A DNA stretch of 56,355 bases from Actinomycetota bacterium (GTDB lineage: Bacteria > Actinomycetota > Thermoleophilia > Gaiellales > Gaiellaceae), in NCBI GenBank assembly GCA_005883355.1, contig VAXG01000103.1, positions 1 to 56,355 on the forward strand, in the 5' to 3' direction. The notes under the pieces are model-generated. The model was not told the DNA's origin. It did not search any database and worked only from the letters and a program-made list of their open reading frames with translations. Positions 1-8,224 of the stretch are shown here, in pieces. How positions within the stretch are numbered: the first letter of the stretch is position 1; each line of letters starts with the position of its first letter. Position numbers and translations under genes: made by a program.

Positions 1-352
1 CGATGCCCTGGTCGGCGTCGCTCATCCAGGCGACGACCAGCGAGCACATCGCCGCGTCGAAGGTGCCGTCGTCCCAGGGCAGCGACTCGGCGACGCCCTC
101 GCGCACGTCCGCGCCCGGGATGCGTGCCTGGCACGCAGCGGCGAACTGGGGGGCGGGGTCGATCGCGGCGACGTTGTCCTCGCCGACGCGCCCGGCGAGC
201 TCGACGGCGAGCGCGCCCGGGCCGCAGCCGACGTCGAGGACCCGCATGCCGGCGCGCACGCCGGCGGCATCGGCGAACCTCGGCGCCAGCCCGGTGGCAT
301 AGCGGCCCATGAAGCGGTCGTAGTGCTCGACTGCGGCGGTGAACTCGGCCAT
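1..352 (-). CDS. Class I SAM-dependent methyltransferase, truncated by window edge
   Basis: Read leftward from ATG at 352, the frame stays open to the window edge (117 codons; the C-terminus is missing). Residues about 38-52 form the Rossmann motif I VLDVGCGPGALAVEL. An acidic residue at D65 (AAIDP) fits the ribose-binding position, and LPWDDGTFDAAMCSLVV at 91-107 matches the post-motif region of UbiE/Methyltransf_11 enzymes. The substrate cannot be told. A TTTAGT hexamer at 359-364 lies 6 nt before the ATG and could be a weak leaderless -10. Family assignment is firm; function beyond SAM-dependent methyl transfer is not. Confidence 0.85.
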   Translation of the reverse strand, partial: MAEFTAAVEHYDRFMGRYATGLAPRFADAAGVRAGMRVLDVGCGPGALAVELAGRVGEDNVAAIDPAPQFAAACQARIPGADVREGVAESLPWDDGTFDAAMCSLVVAWMSDADQGI

Positions 353-502
353 CGCGCCACTAAACGCGACGGCGGCCGTGTGCGTCAACCGTCGCGGTCA
401 CCGCGGCATGGCCGCGCAGGGGCCGTGGCAAAAGCATGGCGGTCGGCCTCGCGGCGAGGGGCCGGCGATAAGCCACGGCCTCCAACGAACCAGGAGGACC
501 CC
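353..502. other. Intergenic stretch without a recognisable gene
   Basis: Between the truncated methyltransferase and the small ORF at 503 no conserved coding frame is seen. It should carry the divergent promoters of both flanking genes. A short CTCGCGGCGAG inverted repeat lies near 448-458, with no clear terminator. Confidence 0.4.
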
Positions 503-751
503 ATGACCGACGTCGTGCGCCTAACGAACGCGACCGAGATCCACGAGGCGTTCCTCAGCCTCGCCTGCGCGATCCTCTGCTTCAGAATCACTCGCCGACA
601 AGCTCAAGGCGGATCGCCATCGCGGGGGAACGGGACCGAGGGCTGCGCGAGCGTGCTTTCGCCCGAACGACTGTTGACTGCCGGGACCGTTAGCCGGCCG
701 ACACGGCGGCTAGCTGGCCGCAGGCGGCCTGGATGTCACGCCCTCGCGTGA
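503..751 (+). CDS. Small unrecognised ORF, possibly frameshifted or decayed
   Basis: An AGGAGG Shine-Dalgarno at about 491-496 precedes ATG 503 at good spacing, one of the strongest ribosome sites in the window. The first 30 residues (MTDVVRLTNATEIHEAFLSL...) look protein-like. After that the frame turns Arg/Gly-rich, while the +1 frame from 591 reads LADKLKADRHRGG and stops at 677. This is what a single-base indel in a real gene, or a decaying gene, would look like. As drawn, the ORF overlaps the 3' end of rlmN on the other strand. No family is recognised. Confidence 0.3.
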   Translation: MTDVVRLTNATEIHEAFLSLACAILCFRITRRQAQGGSPSRGNGTEGCASVLSPERLLTAGTVSRPTRRLAGRRRPGCHALA

Positions 752-1676
752 GCCTGACGGTCGCCGGCAACCGCGCGCGATCGAGCGCTGCCTTGAAGGC
801 CGCGATCGCCTTCGAGGTGGAACCGTCATACATCCCGGTCGGGTTGTACGGGATCAGGTTCACCTTGAAGACCTTCGGGTCGAGCAGTTCCGCAAGCGCG
901 CGGGCCTGTTCGACGCGGTCGTTGACGCCGCGCAGCATCACGTATTCGACGAAGACCTTCCGCCGGCGTCGTGCGAAGTAGCGAGCGCACTCCGCGATCA
1001 CGTCCGCGAGCGGATAGCGCTCGTTCACGGGCATAAGCTGACTGCGGAGCTCGTCGGTCGGCGCGTGCAATGAGAAGGCCAGCCTGATCGGCTCCTCGAC
1101 CTCGTCGACGAACCGGCGTAGGCCGGGCAGCCACCCCACCGTGGAGATGGTCGTGCGACGCCAGGTGATTCCGACGTCCGGAAGCGCCCGCGCGGCCTCG
1201 AGCACCGAGTCGAGGTTGAGCATGGGCTCACCCATCCCCATGAAGACCGCGTGGTCGACGGGCTCGATGCGTCGGAAGTGCAAGGCCTGGTCCACGATCT
1301 CGGACGCGGTCAGATTCCGCCCGAAGCGCATCTGCCCGGTCGCGCAAAACGCGCAGGTAAGTGGACAGCCGGACTGCGACGAGACGCAAACGGAACGCCG
1401 TCCGTCGCGGTAGCGCATCAGGACGGCCTCCACCGGATGGCCGTCACCCGTGCGAAACAGTGCCTTGACGGTACCGTCCCTTGCCTTCGCTTCCTGGACG
1501 AGGTCGAGCGTCGAAAACGGCACCTCCTGCTCGAGTTGCGCGCGCAGCGAGGTCGGAATGTTCGTCATCTCGCGGTAGCCAGCTGCACCACGGGCGGCCC
1601 ACTCCCAGACTTGCCCGGCGCGGTACCCCGCCTCTGCACGCTCGGCAAGACGCTGTTGCAACAACGCACGATCCAT
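690..1676 (-). CDS. rlmN: Dual-specificity RNA methyltransferase RlmN
   Basis: Radical-SAM enzyme that methylates C2 of A2503 in 23S rRNA and A37 in some tRNAs. The CxxxCxxC cluster motif is in SGCPLTCAFCATGQ, the SAM-binding GMGEPMLN follows, and the C-terminal RGRDIQAACGQLA carries the second catalytic Cys that forms the covalent RNA adduct. Length (328 aa) is usual. ATG 1676 (MDRALLQQRL) is preferred: a TACCCT -10 at 1689-1684 ends 7 nt before it, and the N-terminus aligns with other RlmN proteins. An alternative ATG at 1700 would overlap the divergent glucosidase start. Confidence 0.95.
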   Translation of the reverse strand: MDRALLQQRLAERAEAGYRAGQVWEWAARGAAGYREMTNIPTSLRAQLEQEVPFSTLDLVQEAKARDGTVKALFRTGDGHPVEAVLMRYRDGRRSVCVSSQSGCPLTCAFCATGQMRFGRNLTASEIVDQALHFRRIEPVDHAVFMGMGEPMLNLDSVLEAARALPDVGITWRRTTISTVGWLPGLRRFVDEVEEPIRLAFSLHAPTDELRSQLMPVNERYPLADVIAECARYFARRRRKVFVEYVMLRGVNDRVEQARALAELLDPKVFKVNLIPYNPTGMYDGSTSKAIAAFKAALDRARLPATVRLTRGRDIQAACGQLAAVSAG

Positions 1677-1683
1677 CTTGCCC

Positions 1684-1693
1684 AGGGTAGCTT
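1684..1693. promoter_or_regulatory. Back-to-back -10 elements, rlmN and GH13 gene
   Basis: The 10-mer AGGGTAGCTT reads TACCCT leftward (1689-1684, 7 nt before rlmN ATG 1676) and TAGCTT rightward (1688-1693, 5 nt before ATG 1699). The two hexamers share the central TA. Both genes would be leaderless, with only 22 bp between start codons. Confidence 0.5.
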
Positions 1694-1698
1694 TGCTC

Positions 1699-3132
1699 AT
1701 GACCTCGTCCCATGAACCCTGGTGGGCCGGAGGCGTCCTCTACCAGGTGTATCCGCGTTCATTTGCGGACTCGAACGGCGACGGCGTCGGCGACCTCGTC
1801 GGTCTGCGCGGACGTCTGGACTACCTGCACTGGCTCGGCGTCGACGGCATCTGGCTCAACCCGACGTTCCCCTCGCCGAACCGCGACTGGGGCTATGACG
1901 TCTCGGACTACCTCGACGTCCATCCAGATCTGGGGACGCTCGAGGACCTCGACGCCCTCATCGCAGCCGCGGGCGAACTTGGGATCCGCGTTCTCCTCGA
2001 CCTCGTCCCGGCTCACACGAGTGACCAGCATCAGTGGTTCATCGAGTCGCGTTCGTCGAGGCAATCGGACCGCCGGCCGTTCTACATCTGGCGCGACGAG
2101 GCCGACGAACAGGAGAGTGTCTTCGGCGGGAGGGCGTGGAGCTACGACGAGCCGACAGGCCAGTACTACCACCATCTCTTCCTGCCCGAGCAGCCCGACC
2201 TCAACTGGATGCAGCCTGCTGTGCGCGACGCGTTCGAAGAGATCTTGCGCTTCTGGTTCGACCGTGGCGTCGCCGGCTTCCGCATCGACGTCGTGCACGA
2301 GCTCGTGAAGGATCCTCCGAGTCGGCCGAATCGCACCGAGATCCACAAGGTGCTGCGGCGTTGGCGGTCGCTTGCAGGCGGCTATGAGCCCGAGCGGTTG
2401 CTCGTTGGGGAGACATGGGTCATGGACCTCGAAGAGCTGGCGCGCTTCTACGGCCGCGACGACGAGCTCCACCTTGCCCTCAACTTTCCGTTCATGTTCG
2501 CCGGCTTCGAGGCGACGGCGCTCGCGGATGTGGTCGAGCGAACGGAAGCGGTGCTACCACTCGCCGCCTTGCCCGTCTGGGCCCTGTCGAATCACGATGT
2601 CGTCAGGTTCCCGACGCGGATGTGTGACGAGGACGACGTGAAAATCCGCACCGCGCTGCTCGCACTCCTAGCGTTGCGCGGGACCTCGGTTCTCTACTAC
2701 GGAGACGAGCTCGGCATGCGACAGGTCGAGATTCCCACCGATCGGGCCCTCGACGTGCACGGTCGCGACGGAGCGCGGACGCCGATGCCCTGGGGTGACG
2801 TCGAGTGGCGCAATCCGTGGCTCCCGCTCGGGGCGAATGTCGCAACGGTTGCCGAGCAGCGCGGCGCCCCCGGATCCGTCCTTAGCTTCTGCCGGGACGC
2901 GATTGCTCTTCGGCGCGGGCGTGAGGATCTCGTCTCCGGCGGCTACACGCCGCTCGCGGGCGACACGGGAGTGTGGGCGTGGCGGCGCGGGAGCACCACC
3001 GGCATCGCGCTCAACCTGACCGATTCGGCGGCGTCCGTCCCCTTCGAAGGGAAGGTCCTCCTCTCGACGAGAGGCCGCGACGATCCCTCGCGCCTCGAGC
3101 CGTGGGAAGGAGTGGTCGTCGCGCTTACTTAG
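1699..3132 (+). CDS. GH13 alpha-amylase-family glycosidase (alpha-glucosidase-like)
   Basis: Cytoplasmic retaining alpha-glycosidase of the oligo-1,6-glucosidase/trehalulose-hydrolase type; no signal peptide. The (beta/alpha)8 barrel starts at once (VLYQVYPRSFADSNGDG, about 13-29). Conserved regions are visible: DLVPAHTS at 101-108, nucleophile D197 in GFRIDVVH, acid/base E238 in VGETW and transition-state stabiliser D300 in SNHD. At 477 aa it is shorter than typical 530-560 aa alpha-glucosidases, mostly in domain B and the C-terminal beta domain. ATG 1699 is chosen for its TAGCTT -10; an in-frame ATG at 1678 is possible. Likely substrate: short alpha-1,4/1,6-glucosides or trehalose (inferred). 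Confidence 0.9.
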   Translation: MTSSHEPWWAGGVLYQVYPRSFADSNGDGVGDLVGLRGRLDYLHWLGVDGIWLNPTFPSPNRDWGYDVSDYLDVHPDLGTLEDLDALIAAAGELGIRVLLDLVPAHTSDQHQWFIESRSSRQSDRRPFYIWRDEADEQESVFGGRAWSYDEPTGQYYHHLFLPEQPDLNWMQPAVRDAFEEILRFWFDRGVAGFRIDVVHELVKDPPSRPNRTEIHKVLRRWRSLAGGYEPERLLVGETWVMDLEELARFYGRDDELHLALNFPFMFAGFEATALADVVERTEAVLPLAALPVWALSNHDVVRFPTRMCDEDDVKIRTALLALLALRGTSVLYYGDELGMRQVEIPTDRALDVHGRDGARTPMPWGDVEWRNPWLPLGANVATVAEQRGAPGSVLSFCRDAIALRRGREDLVSGGYTPLAGDTGVWAWRRGSTTGIALNLTDSAASVPFEGKVLLSTRGRDDPSRLEPWEGVVVALT

Positions 3133-3655
3133 CGCAGGAAGGCGAGTAGCGCCACGCGTCCTGGATTGCCGAGCGCTCGCCGACCACCAGGTCGACGCCC
3201 CGGCCGAGGACGCGCTCCAGCACCTCGACGTCCACGTCCGCAGGATCGGCCACGGCGACCTCCATGCGTCCAGAGTCGAGGAAGCGGACCGGGACCACGA
3301 ACATGCGACGCGCAACCTCGAGCGGGAGGAGCCGAGCCGCCAACGGGTCGAGGGGGTGGCGAACCAGGTCGACGTAGCGCAAACCGGCCTGCTCCGCCAG
3401 CGCGGCCGCAAGCTCCGGCTCGTAGAGCCAGCCGCGTGCAAGGAGTGTCTCGCCGAGTCTCATGCCGGTGACCTTGACCTCGCCGAGCGCTTCGTCGAGT
3501 CGCTCGTGCGTGATCCAGCCCTTCTGCACGAGAATCGAGCCGAGCATGGGGCGGACCTCGTGCTCGAAGTAGCCGTGGTCAAGACGAAGCGGGGCGGCGG
3601 ATCCCGAGGCGATCCGAAGACCGCCACCGAGATAGCGCTTGTCAGAGGGTGTCAT
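3125..3655 (-). CDS. Stand-alone MshEN (T2SSE-N) c-di-GMP-binding-type domain protein
   Basis: A 176-aa protein made almost only of the domain found at the N-terminus of MshE/GspE/PilB secretion ATPases; no ATPase part follows. Two 24-residue motifs of the MshEN pattern (LGxxLxxxGxIxxxxLxxAL) lie at residues 37-60 (MLGSILVQKGW...) and 66-89 (RLGETLLARGW...AEQ), separated by exactly five residues, as in the known c-di-GMP site. The first Arg is Met. The C-terminal part (DLVRHPLDPLAARLLPLEVARR, then VPVRFLDSGRMEVAVADP) is the usual T2SSE_N ending. An AAAGG ribosome site lies about 7 nt before the ATG. It overlaps the convergent glucosidase by 8 bp. Confidence 0.8.
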   Translation of the reverse strand: MTPSDKRYLGGGLRIASGSAAPLRLDHGYFEHEVRPMLGSILVQKGWITHERLDEALGEVKVTGMRLGETLLARGWLYEPELAAALAEQAGLRYVDLVRHPLDPLAARLLPLEVARRMFVVPVRFLDSGRMEVAVADPADVDVEVLERVLGRGVDLVVGERSAIQDAWRYSPSCAK

Positions 3656-3746
3656 CTGTATGCCTTTCCGCCTTTTTCATCGGCTGCGAAGGCCTTGCGG
3701 ATGATCGCCCGGCCGGGGGACGAGGCCAAAGCTGCAAAATAGGACT

Positions 3747-4796
3747 GTGATCGATCTACGGTCGGATACGTTGACCCAGCCGACGCCGGCGATGCGCGAC
3801 GCGATCGCGAACGCCGCGGTCGGCGACGAGCAGAAGCGAGAGGACCCGACCGTCAACGAGCTCGAGCGCCGCGGGGCCGAGTTCCTCGGGCACGAGGAGG
3901 CGGTCTTCCTCCCGACGGCGACGATGGCAAACCAGATCGCCCTGAACATCCACGGCCGCCCGGGCGATACGCTGCTCGTCGAGCGGCACGCTCACATCAT
4001 GCTCTCGGAGCTGGGGGGTCCGGCCGCCCACTCGGGCCTGCTGACGATCGGGCTGGAGGGAACGAAGGGCCGATTCTCGCCGGACCAGGTCGTCTCGGAG
4101 ATCCGCGACCGCACGAGCGTGCACGTTGCGCCGACTCGGGTGGTCACGATCGAGAACACGCACAACAGCGCCGGAGGTCGCGCCTGGCCGCTGGACGAAG
4201 TCGACGCGATCGTCGCGACCTGTCGCGAGCACGAGCTCGCGGCACACCTCGACGGCGCACGGCTCGTCAACGCGGCGGTCGCGACCGGCGTCGACTCGGC
4301 AAGGATCGGGCGCGGCTTCGACACCGTGACCCTCTGCTTCTCGAAGGGCCTCGGCTGTCCCCTCGGCGCGTTGATCGCGGGCTCTGCGGAGCTGATGGCG
4401 CGAGCGCGACGCGGGAAGCATTACTTCGGTGGCGCGATGCGCCAAGCGGGCATCGTCGCCGCAGCGGCGCTCTATGCGCTCGACCACCACGTCGATCGCA
4501 TCGCCGACGACCACGCCCGGGCGCGGCGACTCGCGGAAGGGCTTGCGGAGGCGGGCGTCAGCGTCGACCTCGAACAGGTAGAGACGAACTTCGTGCAGAT
4601 CGACGTGGGTCCGGATCGCGGCGGGGCAATCGAGCGGATGAAGAAGAGCGGCGTGCTCGTGTCGACGACCGTGCACCCGACGGTCGTGCGCGCAGTGACG
4701 CATCTCGACATCTCGGACGACGACATCGACGCGGCAATCGAAGCGATCCCCACGGCGCTCGGCGCTACTCGTACTGGAGTGCCTCTAGAACGTTGA
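3747..4796 (+). CDS. ltaE: Low-specificity L-threonine aldolase
   Basis: PLP-dependent fold-type I enzyme that cleaves threonine or allo-threonine to glycine and acetaldehyde. It opens with MIDLRSDTLTQPTPAMRDA, the family signature. D169 in HLDGAR should bind the pyridine nitrogen, and K200 in LCFSKGLGCPLGA should form the Schiff base. 349 aa is normal length. GTG 3747 starts the conserved N-terminus exactly, and a CAAAAT hexamer at 3735-3740 lies 6 nt upstream (possible leaderless -10). The 3' end overlaps the convergent permease gene by 32 bp. Confidence 0.93.
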   Translation: MIDLRSDTLTQPTPAMRDAIANAAVGDEQKREDPTVNELERRGAEFLGHEEAVFLPTATMANQIALNIHGRPGDTLLVERHAHIMLSELGGPAAHSGLLTIGLEGTKGRFSPDQVVSEIRDRTSVHVAPTRVVTIENTHNSAGGRAWPLDEVDAIVATCREHELAAHLDGARLVNAAVATGVDSARIGRGFDTVTLCFSKGLGCPLGALIAGSAELMARARRGKHYFGGAMRQAGIVAAAALYALDHHVDRIADDHARARRLAEGLAEAGVSVDLEQVETNFVQIDVGPDRGGAIERMKKSGVLVSTTVHPTVVRAVTHLDISDDDIDAAIEAIPTALGATRTGVPLER

Positions 4797-7332
4797 GCCT
4801 GGCGGCGCGGCGCGCCGGGAAGATCGACGCCAGGACCCCGACGAGGATCGTCGCGACCACGAAGATCACCAGCGACGTCCACGGCACCGCAAAAACGATG
4901 CCCTCGCTCGAGAGCGCGTGGGTGACGAGTAGCGCGAGGAAGACGCCGACCGCCATCCCCAGGACACCGCCGATGAGCGCCGTCACGATGCTCTCGTGGC
5001 GAATCATCGAGCGCGTCTGCCGTCGGGTCATTCCGACCGCGCGGAGCATCCCGATCTCACGCGTTCGTTCGAAGACCGTCAGGACGAGCGTATTGACGAT
5101 GCCGAAGAGGCTCACGATCACGGAGAGGAGCAGCAGCACGTAGAGAAGGATCAGGATCTTGTTGATAGGCCGCTCGAAGTTCTTCTTGAACTGGGCTGAG
5201 GTCTGGATCTTTGCGTCGGCGAAGCCCTTCACCTGCTGGTCGAGAATCCTCGTATTCGCATCGGTGATACCGCCGCGGACATTCACGAACACCATCTCGT
5301 TCTCCGGGCTCGGATAGTTCTTGTCGAAGAGCGCGTTCGAGATCGTCACAGATCCGAACGGCGAGCCGCCGTTCGGCAGCTTGAAGACCCCTTTGACGTG
5401 GACGGTGAACGTGTGGTTCGACGGTGTCGTCACCTTGATCGGCGATCCGAGCGTCAGGTGGTGTTTCTTCGCGAATTTGTGGTCGACGAAGGCGCCGTCC
5501 ATGCCGAGCTGCGCGGGCACCGCCGTAGAGCCCTCTTTCCAATCGAGGTGGATGACCTTCGCCAGGTTCTTGTCGGCTCCGGTGAGGTTGTCGGTGCTTC
5601 CGTAGATGCGCGCCGAGCCGGCCCGCACGCCGGAGATGGTGGTCAGGTTCGGGGCCTTTGCGAGTTGGTTCTCCGCCGACACCGCGAGGGGGGTGAAGGT
5701 GTCGGTTGCGGTCAGCGCGTAGTTGCCCTTCAGCAGCTGGTCGACGGCGCTTTCGAACGACGTCCGGATCCCCTGTCCGAGGATCGCGACGAACGTGACG
5801 AGGGCCAGGCCGATCATCAGCGCGGAGGCGGTCGACGCCGTGCGCTTCGTGTTGCGCATCGTGTTGTCGCGCGCGAGCACTCCGGCGGCTCCGCCGATGC
5901 GAGTTGCAGGCCAGCCGAGGATCGAGGCGAGGGGGCGTACGAGGCGGGCGGCGTTCGACGAGACGCCGAAGAACAGCAGCACGACCCCGAACCCGAGTGA
6001 GACGAGGCGGTTGGCGGTCGAAAGACCGTGACCCAGGACGCCGTAGCCGAGGAGAAGAATGCCGAGTGCGAGGGTGATCAGTGCGAGGATCGGCATCAGG
6101 CGCGCGAAGCGGCCTGGGGGGAGAGTCGCCCCCTCGCGCACGGCGGCGATCGGCGGTACGCGCGTGGCGCGGAGGGCCGGTCGCAGGCTCGCCACCAACG
6201 TGATCACGATTCCCACGAGGAGGCTCACGATGATCGTGCGAGTCGCGAAGATGGTTCCGGCAGTCGGCAGGTCGAAGCCGATCACTTTGAAGAGCGCGTT
6301 GAGGCCTTTGGCGAGGCCGAGCCCGAGGAAGAGGCCGACGACCGAGCCGAGGGCGCCGACGACGAACGCCTCGATCACGACCGCCTTCAGGATCTGACGG
6401 CGCGTCGCGCCTAGGGTTCGTAGCGTCGCGAACTCGCGTACGCGCTGCGCGATGGTGATCGAAAGCGTGTTCGCGATCACGAAGCTTCCTACGAAGAGCG
6501 CGATTCCGGCGAAGGCGAGCAGGAAGTACTTGATGAAGGAGGTGAAGCTCACGCTCTTCTTGTCCTTCTTCACCTGCGCCGCGACGTCCGTGGCCTGAAC
6601 GGTTGCCGGCAGGAGCGGCTTGATCTCGGCGAGAAGTTGGGGCGTCGAGACACCGCTCTTCGCCTGGACACGAATGACGTCGAGCTTGCCTGCGCGGTGA
6701 AACAGCTTCTGCGCGGTCGGGATGTCGAAGACGGACATGGTCGCGCCGCCGATCGAGACGCCGGGCAGCTTCACGATTCCCGCCACGTGGAACGTCTGAA
6801 CGGGGCCGCGGCTCTGGATGCCGATCGTGTCGCCGACCGCGTAATGCTGCTTACTTGCGGTCCCGCTGTCGATCGCGACCTGGTTCGGCCCTTCCGGCCA
6901 TGTTCCGGCGGTGACCTCGAGTGGATTGAAGCGCTGGTCGCCGCCCGGGTCGACGCTGAACGCAAGGTTGGGCGCACCACCCTTTGCCACGACCTTGCCG
7001 TCACGGCCGACGAGCTTCGTCTTGTCATCCGTAAGAGAGCCTGCGGCCGCGTTGACATCGGGGAGCGCCTTGATCTTGGCGAGCACCGACTCCGGGAAGC
7101 TCGGAGGCTGAACCGTGTTGCCGTTGCTGTCCGTGTCGAACGCGGTCTTGCCGCTGACCACGACGTCGGCGTTCTTGTAGGACTGCGTGATGATCGAGTC
7201 GAAGGCGCCGTTCATGGTGTCCGTGAGGACGAACGTGCCGCTGACCATCGCGACGCCGAGGATGATCGCAAACGCGCTCAGCGACGCGCGCAGCTTTCGT
7301 CCCGCCAGTCCCTTCAGTGCGACCTTGATCAT
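4765..7332 (-). CDS. FtsX/MacB-type ABC transporter permease
   Basis: An 855-aa membrane protein with two FtsX units. An N-terminal helix (LRASLSAFAIILGVAMVSG, about 14-32) and an extracytoplasmic MacB_PCD-like region (about 45-255) precede three helices (about 265-385, with the SITIAQRVREFATLRTLGAT coupling segment). A second helix and outer domain come next, then three final helices with VFERTREIGMLRAVGMTRRQ. This 10-TM layout is the actinobacterial duplicated FtsX permease, acting in lipoprotein/lipid extraction or peptide export; the substrate is unknown. It overlaps the upstream ATPase gene by 4 bp, so the two form one transporter. Confidence 0.92.
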   Translation of the reverse strand: MIKVALKGLAGRKLRASLSAFAIILGVAMVSGTFVLTDTMNGAFDSIITQSYKNADVVVSGKTAFDTDSNGNTVQPPSFPESVLAKIKALPDVNAAAGSLTDDKTKLVGRDGKVVAKGGAPNLAFSVDPGGDQRFNPLEVTAGTWPEGPNQVAIDSGTASKQHYAVGDTIGIQSRGPVQTFHVAGIVKLPGVSIGGATMSVFDIPTAQKLFHRAGKLDVIRVQAKSGVSTPQLLAEIKPLLPATVQATDVAAQVKKDKKSVSFTSFIKYFLLAFAGIALFVGSFVIANTLSITIAQRVREFATLRTLGATRRQILKAVVIEAFVVGALGSVVGLFLGLGLAKGLNALFKVIGFDLPTAGTIFATRTIIVSLLVGIVITLVASLRPALRATRVPPIAAVREGATLPPGRFARLMPILALITLALGILLLGYGVLGHGLSTANRLVSLGFGVVLLFFGVSSNAARLVRPLASILGWPATRIGGAAGVLARDNTMRNTKRTASTASALMIGLALVTFVAILGQGIRTSFESAVDQLLKGNYALTATDTFTPLAVSAENQLAKAPNLTTISGVRAGSARIYGSTDNLTGADKNLAKVIHLDWKEGSTAVPAQLGMDGAFVDHKFAKKHHLTLGSPIKVTTPSNHTFTVHVKGVFKLPNGGSPFGSVTISNALFDKNYPSPENEMVFVNVRGGITDANTRILDQQVKGFADAKIQTSAQFKKNFERPINKILILLYVLLLLSVIVSLFGIVNTLVLTVFERTREIGMLRAVGMTRRQTRSMIRHESIVTALIGGVLGMAVGVFLALLVTHALSSEGIVFAVPWTSLVIFVVATILVGVLASIFPARRAARLNVLEALQYE

Positions 7333-8123
7333 CTGGCTGCGATGTCTTCCAGGACGGAGATGACCTCGTGCGCGTCGGAGCGGCCGAGCTCCTTCACGAT
7401 CAGGCCGTCGTCGAGGAAGAGGATCCGATCCGCGATTGCCGCGGCGCGCGCGTCGTGGGTCACCATAACGGTGGTCTGCCCGTAGGAATCGACGGAGCTG
7501 CGCATTACCTCGAGGATCTCGCCGCTGGTCGTCGAGTCGAGGTTGCCGGTCGGCTCGTCGGCGAAGACGATCGTCGGCTTGCTGACGAGCGCGCGGCCGA
7601 TGGCGACACGCTGCTGCTGTCCGCCCGAGAGCTCGGCGGGACGGTGCGTGCGTCGGTCAGCGAGCCCGATCCTGTCCAGTAGCTCGTCGACCCATGGGCG
7701 ATCGGGCTTCGCGCCCGCGATCGAGAGCGGCAGCAGGATGTTCTCCTCCGCTGTGAGCATCGGGAGGAGGTTGAAGAACTGGAAGATGAAGCCGATGTGC
7801 CGGCGCCTGAGCTTGGTCAGGTCCGAGTCGTTCAGCTTCGAGATGGCCGTGCCGTCGATTGCAACCTCGCCGGAGGTCGGTTTGTCCAGGCCGGCGAGGA
7901 TGTGCATCAGGGTGGACTTGCCGGAGCCCGACGGGCCCATCACGGCCGTAAGCTGGCCCTTGGGCACGTCGAGGGAGACGCCTCGGAGCGCGTCCACAGC
8001 GGTGTCGCCCTCGCCGTAACGCCGAGTCAAGTCGGTGGCAGAGACGACCGGCCCCGCGGAGGAAGCCTCGCCTGCCGCTGCTGTTGCTGCCATTTGCGCG
8101 GGAACTGCCACTGTCTCGCTCAT
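7329..8123 (-). CDS. LolD/MacB-type ABC transporter ATP-binding protein
   Basis: Nucleotide-binding subunit for the FtsX permease encoded next. Walker [10 protein letters not shown] at 63-71, signature LSGGQQQRV at 165-173, Walker B IVFADEP with catalytic E190, and the GNLDS D-loop are intact. An N-terminal Ala-rich leader of about 25 residues precedes the usual start of the domain. GGAGGAC (8126-8132) gives a strong ribosome site 2-3 nt from ATG 8123, so unlike most neighbours this operon has a leader. TACGGT at 8154-8159 could be its -10, and an 18-bp perfect palindrome lies about 40 bp further upstream. Confidence 0.95.
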   Translation of the reverse strand: MSETVAVPAQMAATAAAGEASSAGPVVSATDLTRRYGEGDTAVDALRGVSLDVPKGQLTAVMGPSGSGKSTLMHILAGLDKPTSGEVAIDGTAISKLNDSDLTKLRRRHIGFIFQFFNLLPMLTAEENILLPLSIAGAKPDRPWVDELLDRIGLADRRTHRPAELSGGQQQRVAIGRALVSKPTIVFADEPTGNLDSTTSGEILEVMRSSVDSYGQTTVMVTHDARAAAIADRILFLDDGLIVKELGRSDAHEVISVLEDIAAR

Positions 8124-8197
8124 CTGTCCTCCATGTCGGTGCGGCCAGTGTCCACCGTAGCGGGATGGCTCACAAGGCGGCCTACTGGCCGCTGTCT

Positions 8198-8215
8198 GGT
8201 GCGGTTAACCGCACC
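8198..8215. promoter_or_regulatory. 18-bp perfect palindrome, candidate operator
   Basis: GGTGCGGTTAACCGCACC is self-complementary over all 18 bases with no loop, which suits a dimeric repressor better than a terminator. It sits between the cax 3' end and the ABC operon start, about 40 bp upstream of that operon's putative -10. No regulator gene is adjacent. Confidence 0.5.
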
Positions 8216-8224
8216 CGCGCGGTC

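Noticed and set aside
1677..1700. rlmN start at ATG 1700 and glucosidase start at 1678
   Set aside because: Both would bury the two -10 hexamers inside coding sequence; 1676 and 1699 fit the repeated promoter layout.
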